From Euptelea pleiosperma (Eukaryota > Streptophyta > Magnoliopsida > Ranunculales > Eupteleaceae): a stretch of DNA of 64,000 bases. A model generated the notes under the pieces. It was not told where the DNA came from and ran no database searches. It saw only the letters and a program-made list of their open reading frames with translations. The DNA is taken from positions 42,127,109 through 42,191,108 of the forward strand of contig CM068542.1 of assembly GCA_035048495.1 (NCBI GenBank), in the 5' to 3' direction. Each line of letters starts with the position of its first letter. The first letter of the stretch is position 1. A program made the position numbers and the translations under genes. Positions 38,001 to 48,149 of the stretch are shown here, one piece after another.

Positions 38001-41000
38001 AAGGCCTTCTTGGGTGTTTTGAAGCTGTTTCGGGCCTTAGAGTGAACCTGTCCAAAAGCAAATTGTATGGCGTGGGAGAGGTGGCGGATCTTGGAGATCT
38101 GGCTAGGATCCTAAATTGTCGCACTGACAAATTCCCGTCCACTTATCTGGGTCTTCCCCTAGGGGCTGCTTATAGATCCACGGCCATCTGGGAGCCCGTC
38201 ATTGAAAGCTTTGGGAGAAGATTAGCTATGTGGAAATCCAAATACCTTTCTAAGGGAGGTAGACTGGTGTTAATCAAAAGCTCTCTATCCAGTTTGCCTA
38301 TATATTATTTGTCCATGTTTTTGATTCCGAGTAGAGTGCTGCATACGTTGGAAAAGATCATAAGGGACTTCCTTTGGGAAGGTTGTTCTGACACTTACAA
38401 GATCCACTTGGTGAAATGGGATAGGGTATGCAAGGCCAAGGAAGTGGGAGGATTGGGGATAAAATATCTCAAAAATATGAATATAGCCCTTTTGGGGAAG
38501 TGGTTATGGAGGTTTGGGGAGGAGAGTTCCAGTTTTTGGAGGGTTGTCATTGCAGCCAAGTATGGAGTCTCTCACTTCGGCTGGGAAAGTCTCATGGTTA
38601 GGAGTCCGTATGGGTGCAGCATTTGGAAAGGCATTCTTAAGATCACTAAAGTTTTCGCCAAAGGGATTCGTTTCGAAGTTGGTGTTGGAGATAGAATCAG
38701 ATTTTGGGAGGATGCTTGGTGTGGAGATAATCCCTTGTGTGAGGACTTCCCGGAGTTCTATTCTATTTCTGAGAGGAAGATGTGGTCTATTCAAAATTGC
38801 TTCAAGACTGACGGAGAGGCAGATGGGTGGGGCTTAGGAGGCATCTGAATGATTGGGAGATTGAACCTTTATCCAGATTGTTACTGAGATTGCAGAATTT
38901 CCTTCCCCGGCCTTCGGTGCATGACAGAAGAGTTTGGATTTGGTCCAAAGGTGGATCTTTTTCTGTATGCTCGTTCTATGAGGCCTTGCAAGGAACAGAG
39001 GACTATCCTTTTCCGGTATCCTTGGTTTGGAGATCCAAGATCCCGTCCAAAGTAGCCTTCTTCGCTTGGGAAGTGGCATTAGACAAGATCCTTACAATGG
39101 ACCACCTGAGGACTAGAGGTTTTATTTTGGCAAACTATTGTTGGATGTGCAAGGTCAGTGGGGAATCGGTTAACCATCTTCTTCTACACTATGCGATGGC
39201 TATGAAGATATGGAGTAGTTTTCTGCAAGACTTTGGTATGAGTTGGGTCATGCCGGTCTCTCTCAAGGCCCTTTTCTTCAGCTGGAAATCCAAAGCCTTC
39301 TCAGCTAGAGGGAACACTTTATGGGGAATGCTTCCTCTCGCGATAATTTGGGGTATATGGAAGGAGAGAAATCAGAGAGTCTTTGAAAGCAAGCAAACAA
39401 ATTTGCAATCATTAATCCTTAGTATTTAAGGGCTGATGTATTCATGGTCTAAAGTGTTTCCGGAGTGTAGGGGCTTGTTCTTTGAAGACTTTGTCTTTCG
39501 TTGGGATCTCTTATGTACTAGGGATGGGAGTTTTTAGCTTGTTATTGTTGCGGCTTTGTCTTTGTTTGCCTTGCTTTGGCCTAGTGTAGGTCATCTCGAC
39601 CTCTATAGCCATTGCTGCTTCTCCTTTGGCTTCGGCCCTTAATAAAATTTTCACTTATCAAAAAAAAAAAAAATTATGGTACCCACAATAGTGATGCCTT
39701 TTCATTATTCAAGCTACTTCCAGATGACTTTTGAGTTGCATTAGCTTCTTCATTTTGTTGCTGAAATTTGAACCCAAAAAAGAGAACCAAAAGGTGGCAT
39801 TCACTGTTAGGTAGTTTCCCTTCACTTGTGTGACTGTTATGTTGTTGATCCTATTTGTCAGGGATCTGATTCAACCAGCAGGTTCATGGACCTGAAATCC
39901 TTTAGCCGAGGGCACCCAAATGAAGCCCACAGCGCAGTCATGTAGCCTACTGCCAGCCCAAGTTACAACATGGGTTTTATACCCATGGGCTTGGTGCAAG
40001 TGGGTTTATTGCCCATTCTTCCAGCCCATCTGGAGGCCCATTTGGAGCATTTTTCCAGCAGCACATAAGTTTCTAAAGCAGGGTTATGCCTTTTAGAAGC
40101 TGATCCTAGGTTAGTTAAATTTTTTTGAAGTTTCTGATTTGAGTCTAAATCCTGTTTTAGGAAAGTTTCTATTCTGAGAGGTTGCTATTTGATCCATAGT
40201 AGTTGGTAAATTGAGTCTGGTCGAAATGTTTTAGTTTGTTGTAGGACTTTCATTTGGTCAGTATTTGTAATAGGTTTAAGAAAGTTGAAGTTTTAGAAGT
40301 TGCAGGAGAGTTTCTATTTTATGTTCAGTTTGAGTTTGAGTAGGATTAGCCAATTAGGAGAACTTGGGGCAGCTGTCCAGCCATCTATAAATACCCCATG
40401 TACTCTATTTTTTTACAAGTTGAATACAAATTTTTTAGCCATGCTGCTTGAGTGGTCTGATGCCTCTTTTTCCTAAGTTTGAACTTTGAAGAAGCTAGAA
40501 GGTTGGTGTTACTCCGTCCTCTTAGCCTCTTACTAATGGATAAGAATCCATTTCCCTTCCCCTTTTCTTCTTTTTTTGTTTTCCTATATTTGCTCTCTAA
40601 TTCTTGTTTATACCATTACTAGCTCCACACGGCTGGACCTATTACATCCATCTGATCTCTCAAATTCCCTTTCAACTCCAATTGAACAGCCTCCCAATCT
40701 CAATATTTATTCCCTCATTACAGCCATCTGATCTGCCATTCTTCCATTCACATTCCTGCAACCGATCTTTATCAAATCCTATTCAAATATCCCATGATCT
40801 CCTATAAAACCCTAGCAATCCACCGTATGCTTTCCATATGTAGTTTCTACTTAGTTGCATTTACAATACATTTACTTATAAAAAAAATGAAAGAAAAGAA
40901 AAGAAAACAGAACTCTTAATTGTCTTGTACGCTCAGAAAATTCAGCAACTTTACTAATCCATTTGATATCGTATAACCTTTCCATTGTAACCCTAATCCT

Positions 41001-44000
41001 GTTCACTATTAAAAGCTTCTCCTTATATTTGACATAGGCCTTTGATTCAGTTCTATTCCCTTTATCCTATATCAAGATCTCATCCATGATGAACTGAGGG
41101 GCCACAACCAACCTTAAGATTGGAAGACAATCGTTTGTTCAAACAAGGTTTAAAAAAGCTAGTTCGGTTACTAAGGCGGTTTGCCTCCAAAAGGCGAGGC
41201 GTAGCCTTGAGGCGGTGCCGAGACATAAGCCTCATTTTCAAAAAAAAATTGTTTGAAAAGTTCTAAAAAAATATAATCAATTCTAGAAAAATTAGAAAAA
41301 ACATACCATGTGAAAAAAATAACTGTAATAAGCATAAACGGTACCGAGGCTATATCTTTTACCATAGGAGTGAATGTCGAGCACTCGGGCTGAATGCCTG
41401 ATGTTGATATTAAATCGTAAAGAACAAAAATCACATAACTAAATTACCAAATCTAAATAGCTAATACGGTAAGTCCACTAACAAAGTATCAATACTAACA
41501 AAGTAACTAACTAGATAGAACTAGAAAAATAGTAGAGGAAGTCTGTAATGCTTTAATTTCTTGCTTGAGTTTCGTGAGGTTCTTCACAAGAAACCGATAA
41601 GAAATGACGGAATCAAAATCCAATGAGATTTGAGCTCTCTACGAGAATTTCTCTCAAGTGGAGAAAACTAGGGATGAAACTTTAGATTTAGGGTTTCTCA
41701 CAAAATAAAAGGTTTGAGAGAACAAAATTACAACCTTTTAGCTCTTTTTTATCATAAAAGATTATTGGGGAGGGTATTTTGGGGAAAAAAAGAGTGGAAA
41801 AAATATGAAAAATCAGGGGTTATGGCTTTGGGTTTTAACGTGTAAAAGTGAGGCTATAGGCTCATGTGCGCCTCAAGGCGCCTTAGTAGAGAGAGGCTTA
41901 AGCCTCATAAATGACCTTTGAAGGCTATAGCCTCGAGGTTGTTTCTTGGTGCCTCAAGGGGTAGCCTCAAAAAAGCCTTTTTAAACCATGTGTTCAAATA
42001 TAGGTTGAGTTCTCTGTTCAGATATCTGTGGTTCCTTCTATGTGGTGTTTTGTGTACTTTTGACTTTATCTCAATGAACCTTTATAATCATCGAAAGAAT
42101 AAGAATATTAGTTGCATGCCAGATGTAATGTATCAGAGGGTTTACATAAGCCTTTGGTGTAGTATGATGCTCTTGTCTTATAAGCTTATTCCTATCTAAT
42201 GCAAACATGTCACCTAACATAATAAAACATTTCTAAGTTCATGATTTATTCCAAATATTTGATTTAGTAGTAAAAGCTTAACGTAGATAAATAGGTCTTA
42301 TGAGTTTGCCTTTTGTTTTTTCTGCTTTGCTAAAGAGTAGATATTTTGTTTGTACATTGGAAATGTTCACTGGTTTTCTCTTTTGTAATACATTTTTCTT
42401 TATCAATAAAAGAAAAAAGAGTAGATTCTTTTTGAACTTCTTCAGTAAAAAGATACTCTCATAATACACTTGGTGGAGATCTTCAATCTTCAGGCTTGGG
42501 TAGTGAGAATTCTTTAGCCTGCAATGTACTCTTATCTTGTGATTGAACACATCATATTGGGATGATTAGAAGTGTTGACGAATTCATCTTGAGTTACTCA
42601 GCAAAACTATATTCTTTATTGCACTATGCAGGGCAGACTTGTTCTCAGAATCCCAACGGATCCAGTACACTATTCAGACACGTACACAAGATATTCCGGA
42701 TGCTCGAACGTATCTGTTGACACTGAAGGAGATACGGATCAAGTATGTGCTGTTTAATACTTCTTCCTTTATTTAAAATTTCCTTAACTTCCAGAAATTG
42801 CCATTAATCTCTTTTGGAATTTGGGTTTTGTACCTTTGCTTTCCTGTCATCTTTTATTCTGTACCTTTATATACAATTGAACATTTTCAAATGCTTTAAT
42901 GTGGGACTAAACTCTTCTAAAGGTATGATCAAATCAAGTGTCAAACTTCAAGCTAAAAACTGTAAAATTATTAATAAATTATGTAGTTGCATGGCACCAC
43001 TTATAGTATGAGGTGTGTTCACCAAACCAAAATAATTGTGTGCTTAAACTGGAATTATGAACTATTAGAATAAATGTAGTAGGACATGTTACTAGCTATG
43101 CAGTGAAATATTAAACATACCCCTTTTAATGGAACATACATACTTATAAAAAAAACCTTGATTAATATGTCTAGCCGTATTAGTTGGTTTTGATTTTCAG
43201 GGGGTGTACCTACCAATGATTTCTTTCCCCTTCGATGTGTTCACATGGATTATGGTAACTTTGTATTTACTTCATTATGTGGTTGGCACCTTTATGTGTT
43301 TTATTGTTTGTCATGGAACCAACTGGCTATTTTTATCTTTATTACTCGTCACTTTTGTAATACTAAAATTCATTTGCAGGAGGGGCCTCCCCGATGACCT
43401 TGGAGTGGAGGCTATGATGATGGATGCATTGGAGAAAATTGAGAAAGAGCTCAAGAAGCCGCTTATGAGATCTGACAAGAAGGGGATGGCTCTTCTGCTA
43501 GCAGAGTTTGATAAGATCAATAAGAAGTAAATGTTGCTCCAAACGTTGACCTCATTTTAGGATTCTTGTGATTTATGTAACTTAGGCGTGAGCAAGTGTT
43601 CTGGTCAGTTTTGATGCGAGGTGTTAGACATGGTAGCCCCAGAAACTCGGACACATCAAAATGTCCTTAACCTGTTGCACGATTATTGCAAGATGAATGC
43701 CAATTCATCATCATCCAAGCGTTGTCCCATTATCTGGGGCCAGCTACAGGAATCACCAGTTCATTCTATATAGGGCTATCATTTGCTAATGCTTCCTCCC
43801 GTGTGCAAGCGATAGTGAAATAGATTAAGCAACAAAGGAAGGTAGAATGATCCTTTTGAGGGGAGATTAGTGAAGCATATGATCTCAAACAGCCATATCG
43901 TCCCAATAAATTTTAGTAGCGAGTTTATCAGCCATAGATGTAGAGTTTCTTCCTATCAATCCGCATTCTTTTGGCATTCCCTTGTTTTTTAGAGCCTGCA

Positions 44001-45851
44001 ATCAGTACCAATATGCTCCTTCTCATGACTGCCTGCTGTGGCCTTCGTTGCACTTGGGTAAACCATCTCAGTTGATTCTTTTATTTTATGACCCATTGGT
44101 GCTACTGCTTGCTATGCCAGAAGATATAGCTCCAGACAGAATCGAATAACGAAATAGGATTCATGTGGCCGACCCCAAACACTTGGGATAAGGAGTAGAC
44201 GACGATGATGATTGGTGCTACTGGTAGGAACAAATACTTCCGTTTCTAATCGTCTTCTGTCTTTGCTTGTTTTGCCACAAATTCATCTCAACATCCTCAT
44301 GCCACCTCCCTGATTCTACATGTTTCACACTTACCCAACATTCTACTAGTTGAAGCATGGCTAGTGTTATTGCCATCTTATAAAACTTTCCCTGAGGTCT
44401 GATCAGCGTGCATTGGAGATAAATATCAACCCTTAGTTTATAATAAATAAAAACTATTTAAGAACAAACGTAGATTGCGATACATATCTACCACGGGTAT
44501 TGGGCATGTCAATTTTTTGGAAGATTGGAGAGTATTGGTGACACATTCATAATTGCAAAGTTGCAATCAAAAGTTGCTGTTCTCCTTCTTGCTTCCCTTA
44601 TTTTCTTAGATTGGGAGAATGTGCTTAGGCATGCTTCTTAGTTCTTACCACTCTTTTTGTATGTGTTAATTTTAAATCAGGCTTGGCATTCGGAGGGAAG
44701 ATCTGCCAAAGTATGAAGAAGAATTGGAGCTTAAAATTGCCAAGGCACAGTTGGAGGAGCTGAAAAAGGATGCTCTTGAAGCAATGGAAACTCAGAAGAA
44801 ACGGTATGTTGCTTGCATCTTCAAACCCCATATTACTTTATAAACCTGCTTCTTTGCTGATACGGCATGTCAAGTGAAGATTTTTTCTAGTAGCCAAAGT
44901 GATTGAGATGCAGTTGGTGTTTGGAAACCATGTGAGATGTCGCCATCATCACGTAAACGACCAACTGCCACATTGTCTTCTTGGACGGAAATACGACATT
45001 ATTCACATCTTCTTGTTTTCAAACTTGCAATTTGTGTGTCAGTGTTATGACCCAAACTGTGTAAGGGCCTAGCTTTCCACTCCACTATCACCTAAGTGCT
45101 TTTGGATTAATGGTTAGATTCCTAACATTTGGTATCAGAGTCAACCCCGTGTCATGGGTTCAAGTCACGGGAGGGGCGACCTGAGGAAAGGGCTACCTGG
45201 GGGCTTGCTCAAAAAAGAGAAAATAGGGGTACCAGAAAAAATGTCGGGGCCCGCTCACAAAAAAGTGAGAAAAAGGGGTACCATAGTGAAAGCCACCTCA
45301 AAGTGGGTCACAGCCTTGAAGGCGTGGTGGAATGTTATGACCCAAATTGTGTAAGGGCTTAGCTTTGCTCCATCATCACCTAGGTGCTTACGGAGTATTG
45401 GTTAGGTTCCTAACAGTGAGCATGCAAGGTCAGGTAACATATGTTTGATACAGGAAATTTCTCTGTGCCATATGGCTTTGTGCGACATTTGTACTGTCAT
45501 CCATCTAGACCTTCAACGTGTTAGGATACCACTTAAATGGCCCATCAGTATCAAGGAAATTGCTTAAATCTGGTTGTCAGTATTCCTGGCTTTACTTTTG
45601 GGTTGTAACTGTAGCCCTAGAGGTGGCTCATAGGTTCAATTGCCTGGATGATTGGTACCAAATGTGGCAGTCATTCATGTCAAGCATTGAGAAGGCTGTT
45701 GATGCTTAAGCATTGAGAATTCTCTCACATACGAGGTATACAATTTTGTTATCTAGGGATTGATTTCTTCTCTTATATTTATTTCAGGGAGGAGTTCAAG
45801 GACGAGGAAATGGTTGATGTGAAGTCATTGGACATCCGAAACTTCGTCTGA
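26034..45851 (+). CDS. MGP1: Mitochondrial ATP synthase 24 kDa subunit (FAd, MGP1)
   Basis: This is a plant-specific subunit of the mitochondrial F1Fo-ATP synthase; the Arabidopsis gene MGP1 is needed for pollen. Seven exons: 26034..26072, 30249..30351, 31677..31821, 42632..42742, 43380..43526, 44681..44803, 45788..45851. They total 732 nt and 243 aa, close to the Arabidopsis protein (about 240 aa), and all junctions are GT-AG and in frame. The N-terminus [13 protein letters not shown] is an Arg/Ser-rich presequence. Family blocks follow: [79 protein letters not shown], a charged coiled-coil [20 protein letters not shown], and the end [10 protein letters not shown]. The exon 3 acceptor (GCTGAAAG) has a weak tract just before it, but a CTGAC branch-site-like motif lies near 31645. 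The gene spans 19.8 kb for 0.7 kb of coding sequence; intron 3 holds a whole LINE. Confidence 0.95.
27864..28399. mobile_element. PIF/Harbinger-like MITE (536 bp)
   Basis: The ends GGGCATGTTTGGTA and TACCAAACAGGCCC are inverted repeats, flanked by the 3-bp duplication TAA (27861-27863, 28400-28402). The interior has GC-rich pockets (GCGCGCACTAATATTTG) and no coding capacity. It lies in intron 1 of MGP1. Confidence 0.7.
28400..30248. other. Rest of MGP1 intron 1, nothing recognised
   Basis: AT-rich intron sequence. Short frames (for example 28561-28851 minus) match no family I recognise. The stretch 28970-29480 is slightly less AT-rich and may be an old transposon, but no motif supports a class. 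Confidence 0.45.
30489..30768 (+). repeat. 151-bp-period tandem duplication
   Basis: Copy 1 (30489-30639) and copy 2 (30640-30768) share GCATAGTGTTTGACCTTGAG, CTGAAGGATTATTTTAGAGA and TACTTTTTAATGAGGCAGCA with few differences. They lie in MGP1 intron 2, just after exon 2. Confidence 0.85.
30840..31675 (+). repeat. Diverged tandem duplication ending at the exon 3 acceptor of MGP1
   Basis: The segment from about 30840 to 31165 resembles the segment from about 31190 to 31675. Paired blocks: GGATGCAGTTTGCTTGTCAA / GGATGCAGTTTGCTTATCAA; AATAATTAGAACTT in both; and CTTACAATTGCACTTGCATG / CTGACAATTGCACTTGCATG. The second copy ends at the splice acceptor used for exon 3. Confidence 0.65.
32093..32412 (+). 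repeat. Minisatellite: three copies of a 110-115-bp unit
   Basis: The unit begins TATTGATCATCTGGTTATAT in copies 1 (32093) and 2 (32203), and a third copy starts with a diverged 5' part near 32315. All three share TTTCTTAGTATTTCATATCG and GATCTAGTTTTAATGCT. They lie in MGP1 intron 3. Confidence 0.85.
33419..35892 (+). pseudogene. LINE ORF1, nucleic-acid-binding protein, broken
   Basis: The first 291 codons (33419-34294) are the typical N-terminal domain of plant L1 ORF1 (DUF4283 type): [52 protein letters not shown]. The frame then shifts near 34273 ([18 protein letters not shown] continues it), near 34812 and again near 35620. The C-terminal half is Ser/Pro/Lys-rich and low in conservation. 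No CCHC knuckle is visible. The last frame ends at a TGA overlapping the ORF2 ATG (ATGA at 35890-35893), a usual arrangement in plant L1 elements. Confidence 0.8.
35890..39429 (+). pseudogene. LINE ORF2, endonuclease and reverse transcriptase, broken
   Basis: The N-terminus [15 protein letters not shown] with LQETK, YGP and GDFNVI is the AP-like endonuclease (35890-36660). The frame shifts near 36660, just before VKEWWESL. Reverse-transcriptase motifs follow: [23 protein letters not shown] (frame lost after about 37440), [20 protein letters not shown] and [10 protein letters not shown], the catalytic FADD being intact. Two in-frame TGA codons (37523-37525 and 37658-37660) and another frameshift near 38830 interrupt it. 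The C-terminal zf-RVT region has [16 protein letters not shown] and CWMCK. It cannot make a full protein. Confidence 0.9.
39858..40560 (+). other. Possible solo LTR fragment in MGP1 intron 3 (weak)
   Basis: This stretch contains a TATAAATACCCC motif at about 40386 followed by an AT-rich leader and no coding frame, as seen in LTR promoters. I could not define TG..CA ends or a target duplication, so class and limits are uncertain. Confidence 0.25.
41144..41990. mobile_element. Non-autonomous hAT element (847 bp) in MGP1 intron 3
   Basis: The ends CAAGGTTTAAAAAAGC and GCCTTTTTAAACCATG are inverted repeats. Perfect 8-bp target duplication TGTTCAAA (41136-41143 and 41991-41998). Subterminal GAGGCGTAGCCTTGAGGC and GCCTCAAGGC-like blocks are inverted too. 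No transposase frame. Confidence 0.88.
44035..44400 (-). mobile_element. Old RTE fragment in MGP1 intron 5
   Basis: On the minus strand this matches the C-terminal part of the RTE fragment at 18.6-19.9 kb; CCATCTCAGTTGATTCTTTT corresponds to CCATCTCAATTGACTTCCCT there. It is interrupted by the insertion at 44108-44210 and resumes after it. Confidence 0.6.
44108..44210 (+). mobile_element. Short 5'-truncated RTE tail with perfect 13-bp duplication
   Basis: 103 bp ending GACGATGATG and containing AATAGGATTCATGTGGCCGA and CCCAAACACTTGGGATAAGG, the conserved 3' end of plant RTE elements. Perfect target duplication ATTGGTGCTACTG at 44095-44107 and 44211-44223. It inserted, in the opposite orientation, into the older RTE fragment. 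Confidence 0.85.
45043..45415 (+). mobile_element. TRIM copy 2 in MGP1 intron 6
   Basis: Same family as 3574-4050. The LTRs are 45043-45127 (85 bp) and 45333-45415 (83 bp), both starting TGTTATGACCCAAA and ending CCTAACA. The primer-binding site TGGTATCAGAGT lies two bases after LTR1, with one change from the canonical end. The polypurine GGCGTGGTGGAA precedes LTR2. The flanks GTCAG and GTGAG match at 4 of 5. The interior shares GGGCTACCTGGGGGC and AAAGTGAGAAAA with copy 1. Confidence 0.9.
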
Positions 45852-48149
45852 GATTGAAATTGGTCCTAGTGGACATTTTGCATACTTCGGTTTTAAATTG
45901 ACAATTTCTTGCTCTACTTTATAAAATGGCTCTGTTATACTTAAAAATAAATAAAGATCAGCTAGCTGAAAGTGTGGCAATTGAAAGAGATTGGTTAGTC
46001 AAATGATTTTGTTAGCTTCAAATCTGAACTAATTTTTTGGGTGGAGAGTTAGTGGATGAGACCATTGAGACCACTCTTTTCTCTCTCAATCTAGCACTTT
46101 TGAATTTGTTTTAATGTAGGTTGTAGTTTTAAGTATCTAAATGCCAGATTTAGATGGAGACTGCGCCATCGGAAATGTAATTATTGATCGATTTCCTCAA
46201 CAGTCTTGAGGTAGCTGACCCCACAGGAGCTGGGAATATGAAGAGTTTCCAAGCCTGGGAAGTGAATCCGGTGTTCAATTGTGAATTTCCTTTGCAAGTG
46301 TGCATTGTACAGGACGTGGTGGATTGTGACCATTTGCAGTATGTTTCAACATCCCATAGAATGTGATAAAGCAAAAGGTCATGATCATCTAATCTGCTCA
46401 ATCTTTGGTGTGGCTGGTCTCCTTACGTGATTCCAATGTAGTGGTGGATTCAACTTCATGTGCACACGCATTGCACTCAGGATAACATTTTTGTAATAAC
46501 CATCTGATCGATGAACATGTCAGCACCCATTGTTCTTGATCATAACCAATAATAGTGGATGGCATGGTTTAGATTTAGATAGTCAGGTTGGCACCATGTG
46601 AGTACGGAGCATACAAGTTATGATCTACGGAACTGTCAGGAGGTGCTCCCATAAAATGGCGTGTTATGGGGCAAAGCCCATCATATGTGCCACAAGAACG
46701 CACTTAGGAACTGAGCTTGTCTGGGCTCTGGACACGAAACCTAAACTGCCTTGTATGCCACTTCGACCCTAGGCAATTGGGAGAAAATACTACTGCCCCC
46801 TAGGGACTTCAAAATTTGAAGTCTCCCACTCCAAAAAATGCAACTTGGAGCACCTTTTATAGCCTACTGACCTTGTACCAAAAATCAGCCTGATTGATGA
46901 TATAAATCATCAATTGAACTGTTTTTTGATGTTTAGATCCATCATCTCTCTCCCGTTCTCCCCGTCCACTAGCCCCTCTGCATCTCTTCCAACTGGAACA
47001 GATAGGAATGAGTGGAAGGCAACTCCACCTGGCTTTTATCTCACTTCTTCATAGTTCATACTTCTAGAATCTCCTAGAATGTGCAATGCATGGCATCCTT
47101 GCAGGGGATTTTAAGGCCATTAAGCCACCTCCTGATCTCCTCCCCTGCTCTCCATCAATCCTGTCTCTTCTTTCCGATGTGGCAATGACCATGAGCAAGC
47201 AGATCAAAGACCTTTCATTCTCTCTCCTGGTGACCCAAACTCTTTCTTCTGGTTCTAAACATCCATAAGGTCAGAGGCTCTAATGAATGCTCTACATCAC
47301 ATTTTGGAGGCGGACATCAATCTCAGGATCAGCATGGGGTGAAAAAACTAGTATGCAAATGTAGCGAGAAGGAGACACGTAACCAAACCCCTGTTAACCC
47401 AATGTTTCCTCAACCTCTCCTTAACCGGGGATAACCAGGTGTTTGGTTGTTTCCTGTCACTAATTTTGCAACGTTTGCATACTAGTTTTGCCCAACTGGC
47501 CACCAATATAGTGCATCATTACATTCTCAGTGTGAGAATAGGGAGAGGAATTTTTTTGTCCCGTCAAGACATCAAAAACGAAGTTCACCTTTTTTTAAGA
47601 AGTCGACACACAGGATCCACATGATTTTTTAAGAAGTCGACACCCTAAATGTATAGGTCGCAGATCCTAAATGCCAAATAACAATCAGGTTCCCACACGT
47701 GTGAGAACTTACCCATTCTGATAACATCTACAAGTCCAGATCGAAGCATCCTCTTCATCTGATGGAGAATCTGTTCTTCAAATTTAACCTACGAATGCCC
47801 CAACTTAGTACAAAAAATCTCATATTCAAATAATCCAAACTAGATAAAACACAGAATAACGCATAAAAATCCAATATATTCACAAAATTTAGGTGGGGAA
47901 ATAATTACATCAAGAAATATAAGATGCCGAAATGTGAGTCTAATGTCCTACTTGGTACCAAAACTGGGCCTCTCCTATGTTTAATTTATTAAGACTAACT
48001 ATCTTTTTTTTTTTTCCTCAAAACAACTAGAACAATTTCCCTAGGCCTCATTTTATAATCATGGCACACCATTGGCTATGGTAGGCCAATACGATGATAC
48101 TGCATCACGTAACTTCTCAACTATCAGTCTAGGATTAACAGAACCAAGT
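45852..48149. other. Spacer between the convergent MGP1 and NAT10 genes
   Basis: This contains the two 3' UTRs. A small hairpin MITE lies at about 47345-47490: AAAACTAGTATGCAAA at the left pairs with TTTGCATACTAGTTTT at the right, with GTAACCAAACCCC against GGTGTTTGGTTG inside. ACCAAAAATCAGCCTGATTG near 46876 is a scrap of the foldback family. No gene recognised. Confidence 0.55.

Larger units (their letters stand above)
33156..39673 (+). mobile_element. Full-length but decayed L1-type LINE in MGP1 intron 3
   Basis: A 6.5-kb non-LTR retrotransposon in the sense direction of the host gene. It is bounded by a perfect 11-bp target duplication TTATGGTACCC (33145-33155 and 39674-39684) and ends in a run of about 13 A after AATAAAATTTTCACTTATC. 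It carries ORF1 and ORF2 with the order endonuclease, reverse transcriptase, zf-RVT. Several frameshifts and stops make it inactive. The outer length suggests that it is not 5' truncated. Confidence 0.93.

Noticed and set aside
37676..38848. A 390-codon open frame as a host gene
   Set aside because: It contains the FADD reverse-transcriptase motif and is a segment of LINE ORF2.
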